From: a virus
DNA: 59,083 nucleotides
Virus record (IMG/VR): IMGVR_UViG_3300042731_000588
Location: 1 to 59,083 of that record
Direction: 5' to 3' (one strand)
Shown piece after piece: positions 1 through 7,980 of this stretch. Positions within the stretch are counted from its first letter, which is position 1, and every line of letters starts with the position of its first letter. Made by a program: the position numbers and the translations under genes. The notes beneath the pieces are model-generated. The model did not search any database, was not told the origin of the DNA, and saw nothing but the letters and a program-made list of their open reading frames with translations.

Positions 1-4
1 GTGA

Positions 5-145
5 TTAATAGGTTAATTGATAATAGTTAATTCCGCCAATTGTCTTGGCTTTCTCGTAGCCTCTAGGACTAGTTCTGCGAGTTACTGAACCTTCGCTCGC
101 TTTGCTCTGATTTCGCTTCTTAAAAAGCATGATTTGAATTTTCAT
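5..145 (-). CDS. Small basic protein of 46 aa, function unknown
   Basis: This short reading frame runs from ATG at 145 to TAA at 5-7 and is rich in Lys, Arg and Ser. It resembles no family I recognise. It starts 18 bp after the stop of the upstream leftward gene and has an AT-rich leader, as do the other genes of this operon. If the two window ends join, it lies directly upstream of the MoxR-like ATPase gene with a normal gap. The coding call rests on position and spacing only. Confidence 0.5.
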   Translation of the reverse strand: MKIQIMLFKKRNQSKASEGSVTRRTSPRGYEKAKTIGGINYYQLTY

Positions 146-163
146 ATTGATAGTGATTTAGGG

Positions 164-397
164 TTAAGAATAAAGTACTTTGCTGATGTTTCGAACTTCC
201 TCTGAAGGTAGTTCGTCAAATGCATCTTGCATTTCGTTGAAGACTCGCTCGCATTGCTCGTCATAGACTCTGTACAATACATCGTCTCGTAGGTCTTCTG
301 CGTTAGTTCGTCTGTTGTCAAATTCGTTGTAGATGTAGGCTAATTCAAATGCCTCTTCTACTTGTGATTGGTACTCTGTGTTGATTGCTTTAATCAT
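164..397 (-). CDS. Small acidic protein of 77 aa, function unknown
   Basis: An acidic, probably helical protein rich in Glu, Asp and Arg, with no recognisable family. An in-frame ATG lies further upstream at 436, but I prefer the start at 397. The bases just before it (TTTTTTACACC-ATG) closely match the leader of the MoxR-like ATPase gene at 59061 (TTATTTACACT-ATG), which suggests a shared translation or transcription signal. It appears to be the first gene of the leftward early operon, opposite the rightward genes across the 437-949 intergenic region. Confidence 0.65.
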   Translation of the reverse strand: MIKAINTEYQSQVEEAFELAYIYNEFDNRRTNAEDLRDDVLYRVYDEQCERVFNEMQDAFDELPSEEVRNISKVLYS

Positions 398-677
398 GGT
401 GTAAAAAATTAAGTTAAACATGTTGTGCCTCTGCACTTGCAGTGACTTGAATAACCCTACAAAGGATTTCTGAATTGACCTAATGTTTCAGCAACTTTTT
501 TTAATGTGTTGCAATTAGACCAAGTATAGCAAAGGTTCCCATGAATTAGTGATAGTGTATAACGTTATGCCGAGCGGATATCGAGACACAAAACAGAAAA
601 AACGTCTCATCCCTTGCCAATACTGGTGTTAGAGGGGTTCATCACTGATTGAGTTAATCTATTACATTAACAAAAAA

Positions 678-763
678 CCTAGTGTTTATGCGGTCTCCGA
701 GCGTTTCTGTAATAGCATTTGACATTTAGTGCTGATGAGCGAGCCTTTTTAACCCTAGTGTTT
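678..763 (+). repeat. Two direct copies of CCTAGTGTTTA
   Basis: CCTAGTGTTTA occurs at 678-688 and 753-763, 75 bp apart, both preceded by an A or T run and AAC. They sit in the divergent regulatory region. They may be binding sites for a regulator or for packaging proteins. With only two copies the function is unknown. Confidence 0.5.
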
Positions 764-917
764 ACGTTTCCTCAAAGCCAATGCGAGCCCCACCCACTGC
801 TGAAAAGGCACTTTGTTTTTGCCGATTGTGCGGGTCGTTAGCGGTACATAACCCCACAGCCATACCAAGATATTTAGTAAATAGAAATATAACCTATCAA
901 CATTCATTAACTTTTAT

Positions 918-949
918 TATCTTTATACAATATCTCCAAACAACAACCA
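918..949 (+). promoter_or_regulatory. Putative -7-like element and CCAAACA leader of the first rightward gene
   Basis: TATCTTTA (918-925) resembles the Bacteroidota -7 box TAnnTTTG, with A in place of the last G. CCAAACA (936-942) ends 7 nt before the ATG at 950, where a Shine-Dalgarno sequence would normally be. The same leader word recurs before genes 6891, 9363 and 45067, and as CTAAACA before 22977. No -33 TTG is visible at a good distance, so the promoter part is tentative. Confidence 0.4.
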
Positions 950-1531
950 ATGCAAGCAATTAAACGAAGAGCTATCGTAGAGATAGACAAGCCTTATGAG
1001 AATGAGGTAGAGCTAGAGGGAGGAACAAAGCTGGTATACGACCACAGCTTTAACCCCACATTAAACGCCAGGATTTACGGGACAGTAGTAGCAGTAGCAC
1101 CCAGTCTGAGTTTCGCTAATGAACTAGAGATAGGGGACACCCTTTACTTCCACTACAACGTAGTAGAGGACTCACACATAGACGGAGACCTGTACAACGT
1201 AGAGGAGGACAGAATCTTTTGTTACGTAAGAGATGGAGTAATACACCCAGTGAATGATTGGGCAATGCTAGAGCCGTATGAAGAGCACAATGATATTGTC
1301 GAAGTAGAAGGCAAGAGAGTGCGTGCTAGAATGAAAGGGGACTTAGTTATCGGACTCCAGGAGAAAACCTCAGCAGAGTACGCTAAGGTGGCTCATATAG
1401 GGTCTAATGAGAAAGGACTTGAACAAGGGGATGTCGTAGTGATGGAACCACATTTTGAATTTAAGAACACTATAGAGGGCAAAGAATACTTCTGTTCTAA
1501 AGTAAAACACATCATCGGTCATGCTCAGTAA
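950..1531 (+). CDS. GroES/Cpn10-like protein with two similar halves
   Basis: The 193-residue product has the hallmark pattern of the GroES fold: G-T-V-V-A-V near residues 44-49, an E-I-G-D-T-L segment near 61-66, then acidic strands ending in a W-A-M-L-E-P segment near 105. A second, similar stretch follows at about 117-190 (G-D-L-V-I-G, then Q-G-D-V-V-V). Phage co-chaperonins such as T4 gp31 assist capsid protein folding with host GroEL, and a role with the capsid protein of this phage is inferred. It is the first gene of the rightward arm and overlaps the next by 11 bp. The similarity was judged by eye, so another small beta-barrel is possible. Confidence 0.55.
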   Translation: MQAIKRRAIVEIDKPYENEVELEGGTKLVYDHSFNPTLNARIYGTVVAVAPSLSFANELEIGDTLYFHYNVVEDSHIDGDLYNVEEDRIFCYVRDGVIHPVNDWAMLEPYEEHNDIVEVEGKRVRARMKGDLVIGLQEKTSAEYAKVAHIGSNEKGLEQGDVVVMEPHFEFKNTIEGKEYFCSKVKHIIGHAQ

Positions 1532-1985
1532 TAAGGACAAGTTGCGTTTAGCGTATAAGATATGCAACGCAGTATTTGAGCTAGACCTGAAGAAGCGTGA
1601 TAGAAAAAGAAACTATGTGTATGCCAGAGCCTGTTACTTTGTATTGGCACGTAAGTATACCTTCTGCTCGTTAGAAGAGATAGGAAGATTTATCGATAGG
1701 CATCATGCCACGGTAATACACTCGACCAAAGAGTTTAAATACATGTGCAAGTTCGATGCTAAGATTGCAGACTCGTATGCAGTCATTGAGCAGCGTTTCT
1801 TGGAGAAGATGGAGGATGAGGTAGTCGAGCAAGAAGAAAGTCCAACAGAAGTCCTTAAAATGCGTCTTAGCATACTTGAAGCAGAACTTAGGAAGTTGCG
1901 GATGGTAGAGAGAGAATATTTGAAGCTCACTAATAAGAAGGCAGTAGTCTACAATGAGCACATAGACAAATTAGTTTTATTATGA
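1521..1985 (+). CDS. DnaA domain IV-like DNA-binding protein with C-terminal coiled coil
   Basis: Residues about 28-75 match the DNA-binding domain IV of DnaA, including the signature around D-R-H-H-A-T-V-I-H-S (59-68; GGRDHSTV in DnaA). There is no AAA+ domain. Residues about 110-148 form a Glu/Leu/Arg-rich coiled coil. It lies between the GroES-like gene and the candidate small terminase, overlapping the former by 11 bp and the latter by 4 bp. An HTH plus oligomerising coiled coil also suits a small terminase subunit, so it could recognise either a packaging site or a replication origin. The DnaA-like domain is clear; the role is not. Confidence 0.7.
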   Translation: MLSNKDKLRLAYKICNAVFELDLKKRDRKRNYVYARACYFVLARKYTFCSLEEIGRFIDRHHATVIHSTKEFKYMCKFDAKIADSYAVIEQRFLEKMEDEVVEQEESPTEVLKMRLSILEAELRKLRMVEREYLKLTNKKAVVYNEHIDKLVLL

Positions 1986-2590
1986 TACTGGATAAGAAAT
2001 CTTTTGCTGGCTTATGCATCCCTGTATATGGGGAGAAGGATATCTTTAAGAAGTATGATAAGCTGATTAAGAAAGTATTTCCAGGATTGTATCAGGTACG
2101 TAGGGTAGATTTAAACTCACTGATATCTTACATCGTTTATATGTACGATATAAATAGCCCCATGCGTAAGTTCTTTTCAGACATCGATGAACGTAAGAAG
2201 GAGTGTGCTGTACTAGCAGGATATGATTTACAGAGCGATAGAAGGCGAATAAACAAGTTGTTCGACTTCACTGATAAGAATCTAACGGAGATGGTAACGC
2301 AGTTCCTAAAGTACCAGAACAATAAAGCATGGGCTATCTTGCAGTCCAACGAAGAGGTACTATGGCAGTACCATCAAGAGCTACTTAATCCGATTACTAA
2401 CTTCAAGCAGGACAAGGAGAAGTTACAAGCGTTGGAGATTAAGAGTAAACTAATGAATGAGTGTGACGCTATTATTAAACGAATCGAGATGTATGAAGAC
2501 AAAATATTTGGTGGAGACCAAAGGTTGGTAGCTCAGATTCAATCTGTGCCCACCAGCCCAGAATCAATAGCGTATGTACAAAAAGACTAA
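1982..2590 (+). CDS. Candidate small terminase subunit or packaging-associated protein
   Basis: A 202-residue, mostly helical protein with many Lys and Asp/Glu residues and a helical C-terminal half (about 110-180). It immediately precedes and overlaps (17 bp) the large terminase gene, the usual place for the small subunit. Similar proteins occur upstream of large terminases in Bacteroidota phages. No diagnostic motif is visible, so the assignment is by position. The DnaA-like protein just upstream is the competing candidate. Confidence 0.45.
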   Translation: MILDKKSFAGLCIPVYGEKDIFKKYDKLIKKVFPGLYQVRRVDLNSLISYIVYMYDINSPMRKFFSDIDERKKECAVLAGYDLQSDRRRINKLFDFTDKNLTEMVTQFLKYQNNKAWAILQSNEEVLWQYHQELLNPITNFKQDKEKLQALEIKSKLMNECDAIIKRIEMYEDKIFGGDQRLVAQIQSVPTSPESIAYVQKD

Positions 2591-4574
2591 AGGGACAGAA
2601 TACGAAGTCAATGGAATTATATGCAATGTACCCCCAGAGGGAATGGTCTACAACCACTACACAGGAGAACTTGAACATCGTGGAGTATACACTCGTTCCG
2701 TTATTCCCGAGCAACAATACTGGGAAAGATTGCCCCTTCCTGAAAATTATCAAGGAAGAAGAAAGGTAGAAAAGAATAAGCAGCAGAGAGACCCCACCCA
2801 TGCAGACCCTGAACTACAGGCATACCGAGTACAGGAGTGGGACAGAAGAGTAAACGGATTCTGGTTCTCAAACAATGGCAAGCCTACTTACTTAACAGGC
2901 ATGCACTATTTCTATTTAACACACTGGAGATTAGATACGGGATATCCTAGTTTTAGGATACCCGACATGGAGTTCTTTTATTTCCTAGAGTATTGTATTC
3001 AAGACCCACACTGTTTAGGAATGATAGAGTGTACGAAGCGTAGACAGGGAAAAACTGTGCGAGCAGGAGTTTTCCTGTATGATTATACGTCTCGAACCAA
3101 AAATGCTTTTGGTGGTATACAGTCTAAAACACTTGCGGATGCAAGGGACAATGTATTCTCTAAGGGAGTTATTATGCCGTTCAAGCAGTTGCCCGACTTT
3201 TTTATTCCTGTGTACGATACTGAGAAAGGTGTTACCCCTAAGTCAGAATTACGATTCTTCAAGCCGAACAAGCGAGGGCGAGTCCAGGAGGACTACGACC
3301 CACAAAGCGAGTTGGAGAGTGGAGTTACATTTAAGTCAAGCGAGGAGTTTGCATACGATGGTATGAAACTACATCGATACGTAGGGGACGAGGCTGGTAA
3401 GACGAAGGACATCGATGTATACTCAAGACATCAGGTAGTCTCGTTCTGTTTACAGTTGGATGGTGATATTATAGGTAAAGCGTTGTATACGACCACTGTC
3501 GAGGAAATGGAGAACGGAGGTGAAGCATTTAAAAGACTGTGGGATGCATCCGACCAAAACGAACGCAATGAAAACGGTAGAACGAAATCAGGGTTGTATC
3601 GTTATTTCTTGCCCGCATATAAAACCCTGTACTACGACAAGTATGGTTACCCCGACCAGGACAAAGCTAAGCAGTTCTATATTAACGAGCGAGAATCACT
3701 CGCTGAGGATTCGAGAGCTCAAGCTTCATACATCCGTAAGAACCCATTCTCGATTGAGGAAGCCTTCTGGAATGAAGGTGAATCATGTTTATTTGATGCT
3801 ATAAAGATTAATAATCAGCTGGAAAGTATATCGTGGTTACCTGAAAAAGAGTTCTTAGTGAGAGGTACTTTCCTGTGGGAGAACAATGTTAGAGATTCAA
3901 ATGTGATATTTGTAGTTGATAAAAAGGGTAAATTTTTATTGCATAAAGATTTAGACCTTAATCAAGTTTGGAATGCGGTTGAAACTATGGGTACAAAAAA
4001 GAAGCCCATAAATACAACTAAGTTTGTAGCAGGGGCTGACCCCTTTGACCATAACTTCACCGTAGACTCTAGACGTTCTGACGGTGCTGGATATGTGTAC
4101 AGAAAGTTTGATGCTACATCTGAACTCTCCGAAACATTTGTTTGCCAGTACTTACACAGACCGCAGACTTCAGACATATACTATGAAGATATGTTGAAGA
4201 TGTGTCACTTCTTTGGGTGTCAAATACTACCCGAAGATAACAAAGTCGGAATCATTAAATACTTCCAAGCGAGGGGGTATGAAAGATTTTTAATGAAACT
4301 ACCAGGCTCTAGGAAGTATGGTATCTCTGCTAATTCTAAAACGCATCAACAGATGGTAGAAGAATTAGAACTTTATGTGTATGAAAACATTGAGCGTGTC
4401 AGATATAAAGATTTGTTACAGGACTTGCTCAAGTTTGATATACGTAACACAACTAAGTTCGATGCTGCGATGGCTGCAGGTTGGACTTTGGTTGCAGCAG
4501 GAGGTAAAAAGTTTATGACTAAAAAACAAGAGACGACAAAACTTTACGACATAAAAGATATTTTCCCAATATAA
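2574..4574 (+). CDS. terL: Large terminase subunit (packaging ATPase/nuclease)
   Basis: The 666-residue protein drives DNA into the prohead and cuts it. The N-terminal ATPase carries a Walker A-like T-K-R-R-Q-G-K-T (residues 154-161) and a Walker B acidic pair in V-G-D-E-A-G (270-275). The C-terminal RNase H-like nuclease starts at about residue 480 with F-V-A-G-A-D-P-F-D, supplying a catalytic Asp. The R-R-x-G-K-T form of Walker A resembles crAss-like and marine flavobacterial phage terminases. The start overlaps the previous gene by 17 bp, and the portal gene begins one base after the stop. Confidence 0.92.
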   Translation: MYKKTKGTEYEVNGIICNVPPEGMVYNHYTGELEHRGVYTRSVIPEQQYWERLPLPENYQGRRKVEKNKQQRDPTHADPELQAYRVQEWDRRVNGFWFSNNGKPTYLTGMHYFYLTHWRLDTGYPSFRIPDMEFFYFLEYCIQDPHCLGMIECTKRRQGKTVRAGVFLYDYTSRTKNAFGGIQSKTLADARDNVFSKGVIMPFKQLPDFFIPVYDTEKGVTPKSELRFFKPNKRGRVQEDYDPQSELESGVTFKSSEEFAYDGMKLHRYVGDEAGKTKDIDVYSRHQVVSFCLQLDGDIIGKALYTTTVEEMENGGEAFKRLWDASDQNERNENGRTKSGLYRYFLPAYKTLYYDKYGYPDQDKAKQFYINERESLAEDSRAQASYIRKNPFSIEEAFWNEGESCLFDAIKINNQLESISWLPEKEFLVRGTFLWENNVRDSNVIFVVDKKGKFLLHKDLDLNQVWNAVETMGTKKKPINTTKFVAGADPFDHNFTVDSRRSDGAGYVYRKFDATSELSETFVCQYLHRPQTSDIYYEDMLKMCHFFGCQILPEDNKVGIIKYFQARGYERFLMKLPGSRKYGISANSKTHQQMVEELELYVYENIERVRYKDLLQDLLKFDIRNTTKFDAAMAAGWTLVAAGGKKFMTKKQETTKLYDIKDIFPI

Positions 4575-4575
4575 A

Positions 4576-6855
4576 ATGGCAAACTTTCCATCACACTTAA
4601 TCGAGACAAGACGTAAGGATAAGGCTTGGGTTTCCAAGTATATTCGAGCAGCTTGGCAAGATTTTCAAGAGAGCTACCCTGACGGCTTCTACAATGCAAA
4701 GGACAGGTATCATGAGACAAAGCTGTATATGCTTGGTAAACAACCAGTTACGAAGTATAAAAAAATGCTTGACCCTCAGAAGACAGCGAGCGGAGACGAG
4801 AGCTGGTTTAATATCGATTGGAATGTAATACCTATTATACCGAAGTTTAGAAGGATTGCCCTGGGAAGATTAAAGAAGTCCTCATACAATATTAATGCAA
4901 CTGCAGTAGATGCAATCGCACAAGACGATAAAGAAAAGTACTACGCTGATGCAGCTGCAAAGATTATGATGAAGAAGGAGTTCGAGAAACAAGGACTCGA
5001 CCCTGAAATGATAGGCATGAAAGATTCAGACCCACAAGATTTGGATGAATTAGAAATGCATCTTAACTATTCTTACAAGCACCAGATGGCTTCAGAGATG
5101 GAACAAGCTATCGACCTTGTACTTAACTTAAACAAGTTCAGCGACTTACGTGGAAGTATTATTGAAGATGTGCATGACTACGGGATTGCAGGATATAAAG
5201 AATACTTCGATAGTGCAGGTAGAATCAAAGTAAGAAGAGTAAACCCATCTAACTTAGTAACTAGCTATACTACAGATAAGAACTTCTCAGACATCCAATA
5301 CTGTGGTGAAGTAATAGAGATGACTATTACTGACCTTAAGCAGATGGCTGGAGACCAACTAACAGAGGCAGACTACGAACACTTATATAAGCAGTTCGAA
5401 GGAAAGAATAACAATACCCAAATCAAACACAGCCAATACGCTAAGAACTATGACGGTATGCGTATTAAGGTTCTAGACCTAGAGTTCTTTTCAGTGAACG
5501 ACATGGTATTAGAAGAGCGTATCAATAGAAAAGGTAATGTTGTTGTTGGTAGAACGGATAGAGCTAAGAAAGCTACAGAGAAAAAGAGATACTCAAGAAC
5601 CTCATACAAAGTAGTTTACAAAGGTATGTGGGTAGTAGATAGTGACATCTATTTCAATACAGGACTACAAACGAATATGAAGCGAGCTAAGAACTCGCTA
5701 TCTGAGACATCACTGTCTTATCACTTAGTTGCTCCAGATATTTATCAGATGGTTACTTACTCTCTGGGTGAACAAATGAAATCTATCGCTGACCAGATTC
5801 AGCTCGCATGGTATAAATTACAGAACGTAATGCTTCGTGCAAGACCTCGTGGTATTATGATTGAGATTGGTGCGTTAGAGAACGTACCCCTAGGTAAGGG
5901 TGGTAAAGCAATGAAACCTTTAGATATCATTGACCTATATAACCAAACGGGTAACCTGGTATTTAGAGCTGCAGATGATGAAGGAGTACAGGCTGGTTAT
6001 CGTCCTATCACGGAACTAAATAACGGTCTTGGTGACGAGGCTGCTAGATATTTTGATATCATCAATCGTAATGTGCAGTTACTCAGGGATATACTAGGAT
6101 TTAACGAAGTGTCTGACGCTTCTACTCCTGACCCACGTATGCTCAAGGGGGTTGCTTCACTCGCATCAGAGAGTACAAACAACGCACTCTCATACATCAA
6201 AGACGCAGAACGCTCGCTTACAGAAAGACTCGCATATAATATCTCACTACGTATCCAGGACGCTGCACAGCAAGGAACACTAAGTGGTTATGTGAAAGCT
6301 TTAGGTAGTAACAGTATGACGTTCTTCAAAGCGAGTAAGGATATCACATTACACGACTACGGAATTTTCTTACAAGACAAACCAGACGAGTACCAGAAAG
6401 AAAAGATGGCTAGACGTTTAGAGCAGGCTCTACAGTCTAATCAGATTACGATTGCTGACTCTTTAGCTATTGAGAATATAGATAATCTAAAACAGGCAGA
6501 AGAGGTACTCGCATTCAAGATTAAGCGAAATAAAGAAGAGCAACGAAAAGACGCTGAACGTCAACAGCAGATGAACGCTCAAGTTCAGATGCAGTCTTCA
6601 CAAGCAGCAGAACAAGCGAAGCAACAAACACTTCAAGTGGATGCTCAAGTTAGAGCTCAGTTAATCCAGATGGAGAAGCAGCTTGACTACAAGCTTCAAG
6701 AACAAAAATATCAGTACGAGATGCAGTTAGAACAGCTTCGAGTTACTGGTAGAATCGAACAAAGGAAGATAGAAGGAGAGTCTAGAGAGTATATTGCTGA
6801 TATCAAAAACATGAAAGATATAGGTAATATCCCTCAAGAAGAACAAACTTCTTAG
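4576..6855 (+). CDS. Portal protein
   Basis: The 759-residue product directly follows the large terminase and precedes scaffold and capsid genes. It has the portal layout: a helical N-terminal wing, a mixed stem/clip region, and a long helical C-terminal barrel (about 620-740) that here becomes a Gln/Glu/Lys-rich coiled coil. Size and order match portals of crAss-like and related podoviruses. The portal forms the dodecameric ring through which DNA enters and leaves the head. No catalytic motif is expected. Confidence 0.85.
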   Translation: MANFPSHLIETRRKDKAWVSKYIRAAWQDFQESYPDGFYNAKDRYHETKLYMLGKQPVTKYKKMLDPQKTASGDESWFNIDWNVIPIIPKFRRIALGRLKKSSYNINATAVDAIAQDDKEKYYADAAAKIMMKKEFEKQGLDPEMIGMKDSDPQDLDELEMHLNYSYKHQMASEMEQAIDLVLNLNKFSDLRGSIIEDVHDYGIAGYKEYFDSAGRIKVRRVNPSNLVTSYTTDKNFSDIQYCGEVIEMTITDLKQMAGDQLTEADYEHLYKQFEGKNNNTQIKHSQYAKNYDGMRIKVLDLEFFSVNDMVLEERINRKGNVVVGRTDRAKKATEKKRYSRTSYKVVYKGMWVVDSDIYFNTGLQTNMKRAKNSLSETSLSYHLVAPDIYQMVTYSLGEQMKSIADQIQLAWYKLQNVMLRARPRGIMIEIGALENVPLGKGGKAMKPLDIIDLYNQTGNLVFRAADDEGVQAGYRPITELNNGLGDEAARYFDIINRNVQLLRDILGFNEVSDASTPDPRMLKGVASLASESTNNALSYIKDAERSLTERLAYNISLRIQDAAQQGTLSGYVKALGSNSMTFFKASKDITLHDYGIFLQDKPDEYQKEKMARRLEQALQSNQITIADSLAIENIDNLKQAEEVLAFKIKRNKEEQRKDAERQQQMNAQVQMQSSQAAEQAKQQTLQVDAQVRAQLIQMEKQLDYKLQEQKYQYEMQLEQLRVTGRIEQRKIEGESREYIADIKNMKDIGNIPQEEQTS

Positions 6856-6857
6856 AA

Positions 6858-6890
6858 TACCTTTAATATTGTATCACCAAACACTACATT
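6858..6890 (+). promoter_or_regulatory. Putative promoter/leader of the scaffold gene
   Basis: TACCTTTA (6858-6865) resembles the -7 element TAnnTTTG, and CCAAACA (6877-6883) ends 7 nt before the ATG at 6891. The arrangement closely parallels the leader of gene 950, with similar spacing between the two elements. It may let scaffold and capsid be expressed above the upstream packaging genes. No convincing -33 element is visible. Confidence 0.35.
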
Positions 6891-7967
6891 ATGGAAGAAA
6901 TTAATATTGACAAACTCTTAGACAAAGATGCCGTTCAAGAGCAAAGCACAGATGAAGTATCTGTTCGCAACGAATCCGAAACTAGCAATGAAGTACAAGA
7001 AGAAAACATCGAAGAAACAACTGAAGTCGCTGCCGAAGAAGAAGTCAGCGAGCAAGCCGAAAACGAAGAAGTATCGGTAAATGAAACAGAAGTGACTGAA
7101 CCAGAGGTAGTTACCCCTAGTGCAGCACAGGACACAGATTACGGGATTGATGAAGAATACATCGACCTCGCACGTTCATTGAAAGAAGACGAGTACATAG
7201 CCAATGCGGTTAAGTACTACAAACAGAATAAGACACTGAAGCCATATTTAGAGGCATATCAGTTCGATTATAATGAGATAGATGATTTAGAGCTATTGAA
7301 GCTACAGTTCAACGGAGAGAATCCAGACCTAAGTGAAAGAGCTAAAACACGTCTATTCGAAAAAGAGGTACTTGGTAAGTACAGACTCAACGAAGATGAG
7401 ATTTATGACGATGATGAAGTGGAACTCGGAAAGGAGTTATTAAAGCGAGATGCTAGACGACTACGAGAGAAACTAATTGAACAGCAGAAATCTTTTATTC
7501 CAGAGAATGTTCCTCAAGGACCAACGCCTGAAGATATTGCAGCTGCAAAGCAGCAAGAGCTAAAGGTAGCAAAAGCAGGATTAAAGTCATACCTAGACGC
7601 TCAGTCTATTAAGATTGATACCGAAGATGGTGTTCCTTTAAATTATGCGATTGCACAACCAGACAGTCTAGTTGACTATGCAGTTAACACAGATAAGTTC
7701 TGGACTTCGTTCACTAATGATGGTGGCGAAATTAATTGGGACCTATGGGCTAAGACAATGGCTTTCATTCAAAACCCTGATGGATTTATCAATGAGCTTG
7801 TTAAGCACGGTAAATCTCTGGGACGCAAGTCTTTACAAGAAGAGATTAAAAACCCAGACCCTATCGTTACAAGAAAAGATTCAGCAGGTGATACTGTTGG
7901 AGATAATCCGTTTGACGACCCAGAAGGTTTCTTGAAATACGCAATAAAAAATAAAGTTCAACGCTAA
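6891..7967 (+). CDS. Putative scaffolding protein
   Basis: The 358-residue protein lies between portal and major capsid genes. The first 80 or so residues are very Glu/Val/Ser-rich, and the rest is charged and helical with many Lys, Glu and Asp. This composition and position are typical of scaffolding proteins, which guide head assembly and then leave. No protease active site is seen. The intergenic leader with CCAAACA suggests an independent translation signal. Confidence 0.65.
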   Translation: MEEINIDKLLDKDAVQEQSTDEVSVRNESETSNEVQEENIEETTEVAAEEEVSEQAENEEVSVNETEVTEPEVVTPSAAQDTDYGIDEEYIDLARSLKEDEYIANAVKYYKQNKTLKPYLEAYQFDYNEIDDLELLKLQFNGENPDLSERAKTRLFEKEVLGKYRLNEDEIYDDDEVELGKELLKRDARRLREKLIEQQKSFIPENVPQGPTPEDIAAAKQQELKVAKAGLKSYLDAQSIKIDTEDGVPLNYAIAQPDSLVDYAVNTDKFWTSFTNDGGEINWDLWAKTMAFIQNPDGFINELVKHGKSLGRKSLQEEIKNPDPIVTRKDSAGDTVGDNPFDDPEGFLKYAIKNKVQR

Positions 7968-7980
7968 TAACTAAAAGAAA

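Larger units (their letters stand above)
437..949. other. Divergent intergenic region between the leftward and rightward arms
   Basis: About 510 bp separate the leftward early operon from the rightward late operon, and I see no convincing gene. It holds a 10-bp palindrome ATAACGTTAT (559-568), a short inverted repeat GTTAAT/ATTAAC (about 653-672), an 11-bp direct repeat CCTAGTGTTTA (678-688, 753-763) and a relatively GC-rich patch at about 781-870. Just before the first rightward gene are TATCTTTA (918-925), resembling the Bacteroidota -7 element, and a CCAAACA leader. No clear -33 element was found for either direction. It is the natural place for divergent promoters and possibly a packaging or replication signal. 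Confidence 0.6.

Noticed and set aside
164-436. Longer form of the leftward gene starting at 436
   Set aside because: The internal ATG at 397 has a leader almost identical to that of gene 59061; the longer N terminus looks like translated leader.
781-963. 60-residue Cys/Pro-rich rightward reading frame in the divergent region
   Set aside because: Odd composition, no leader, and it overlaps the promoter/leader and start of the GroES-like gene.
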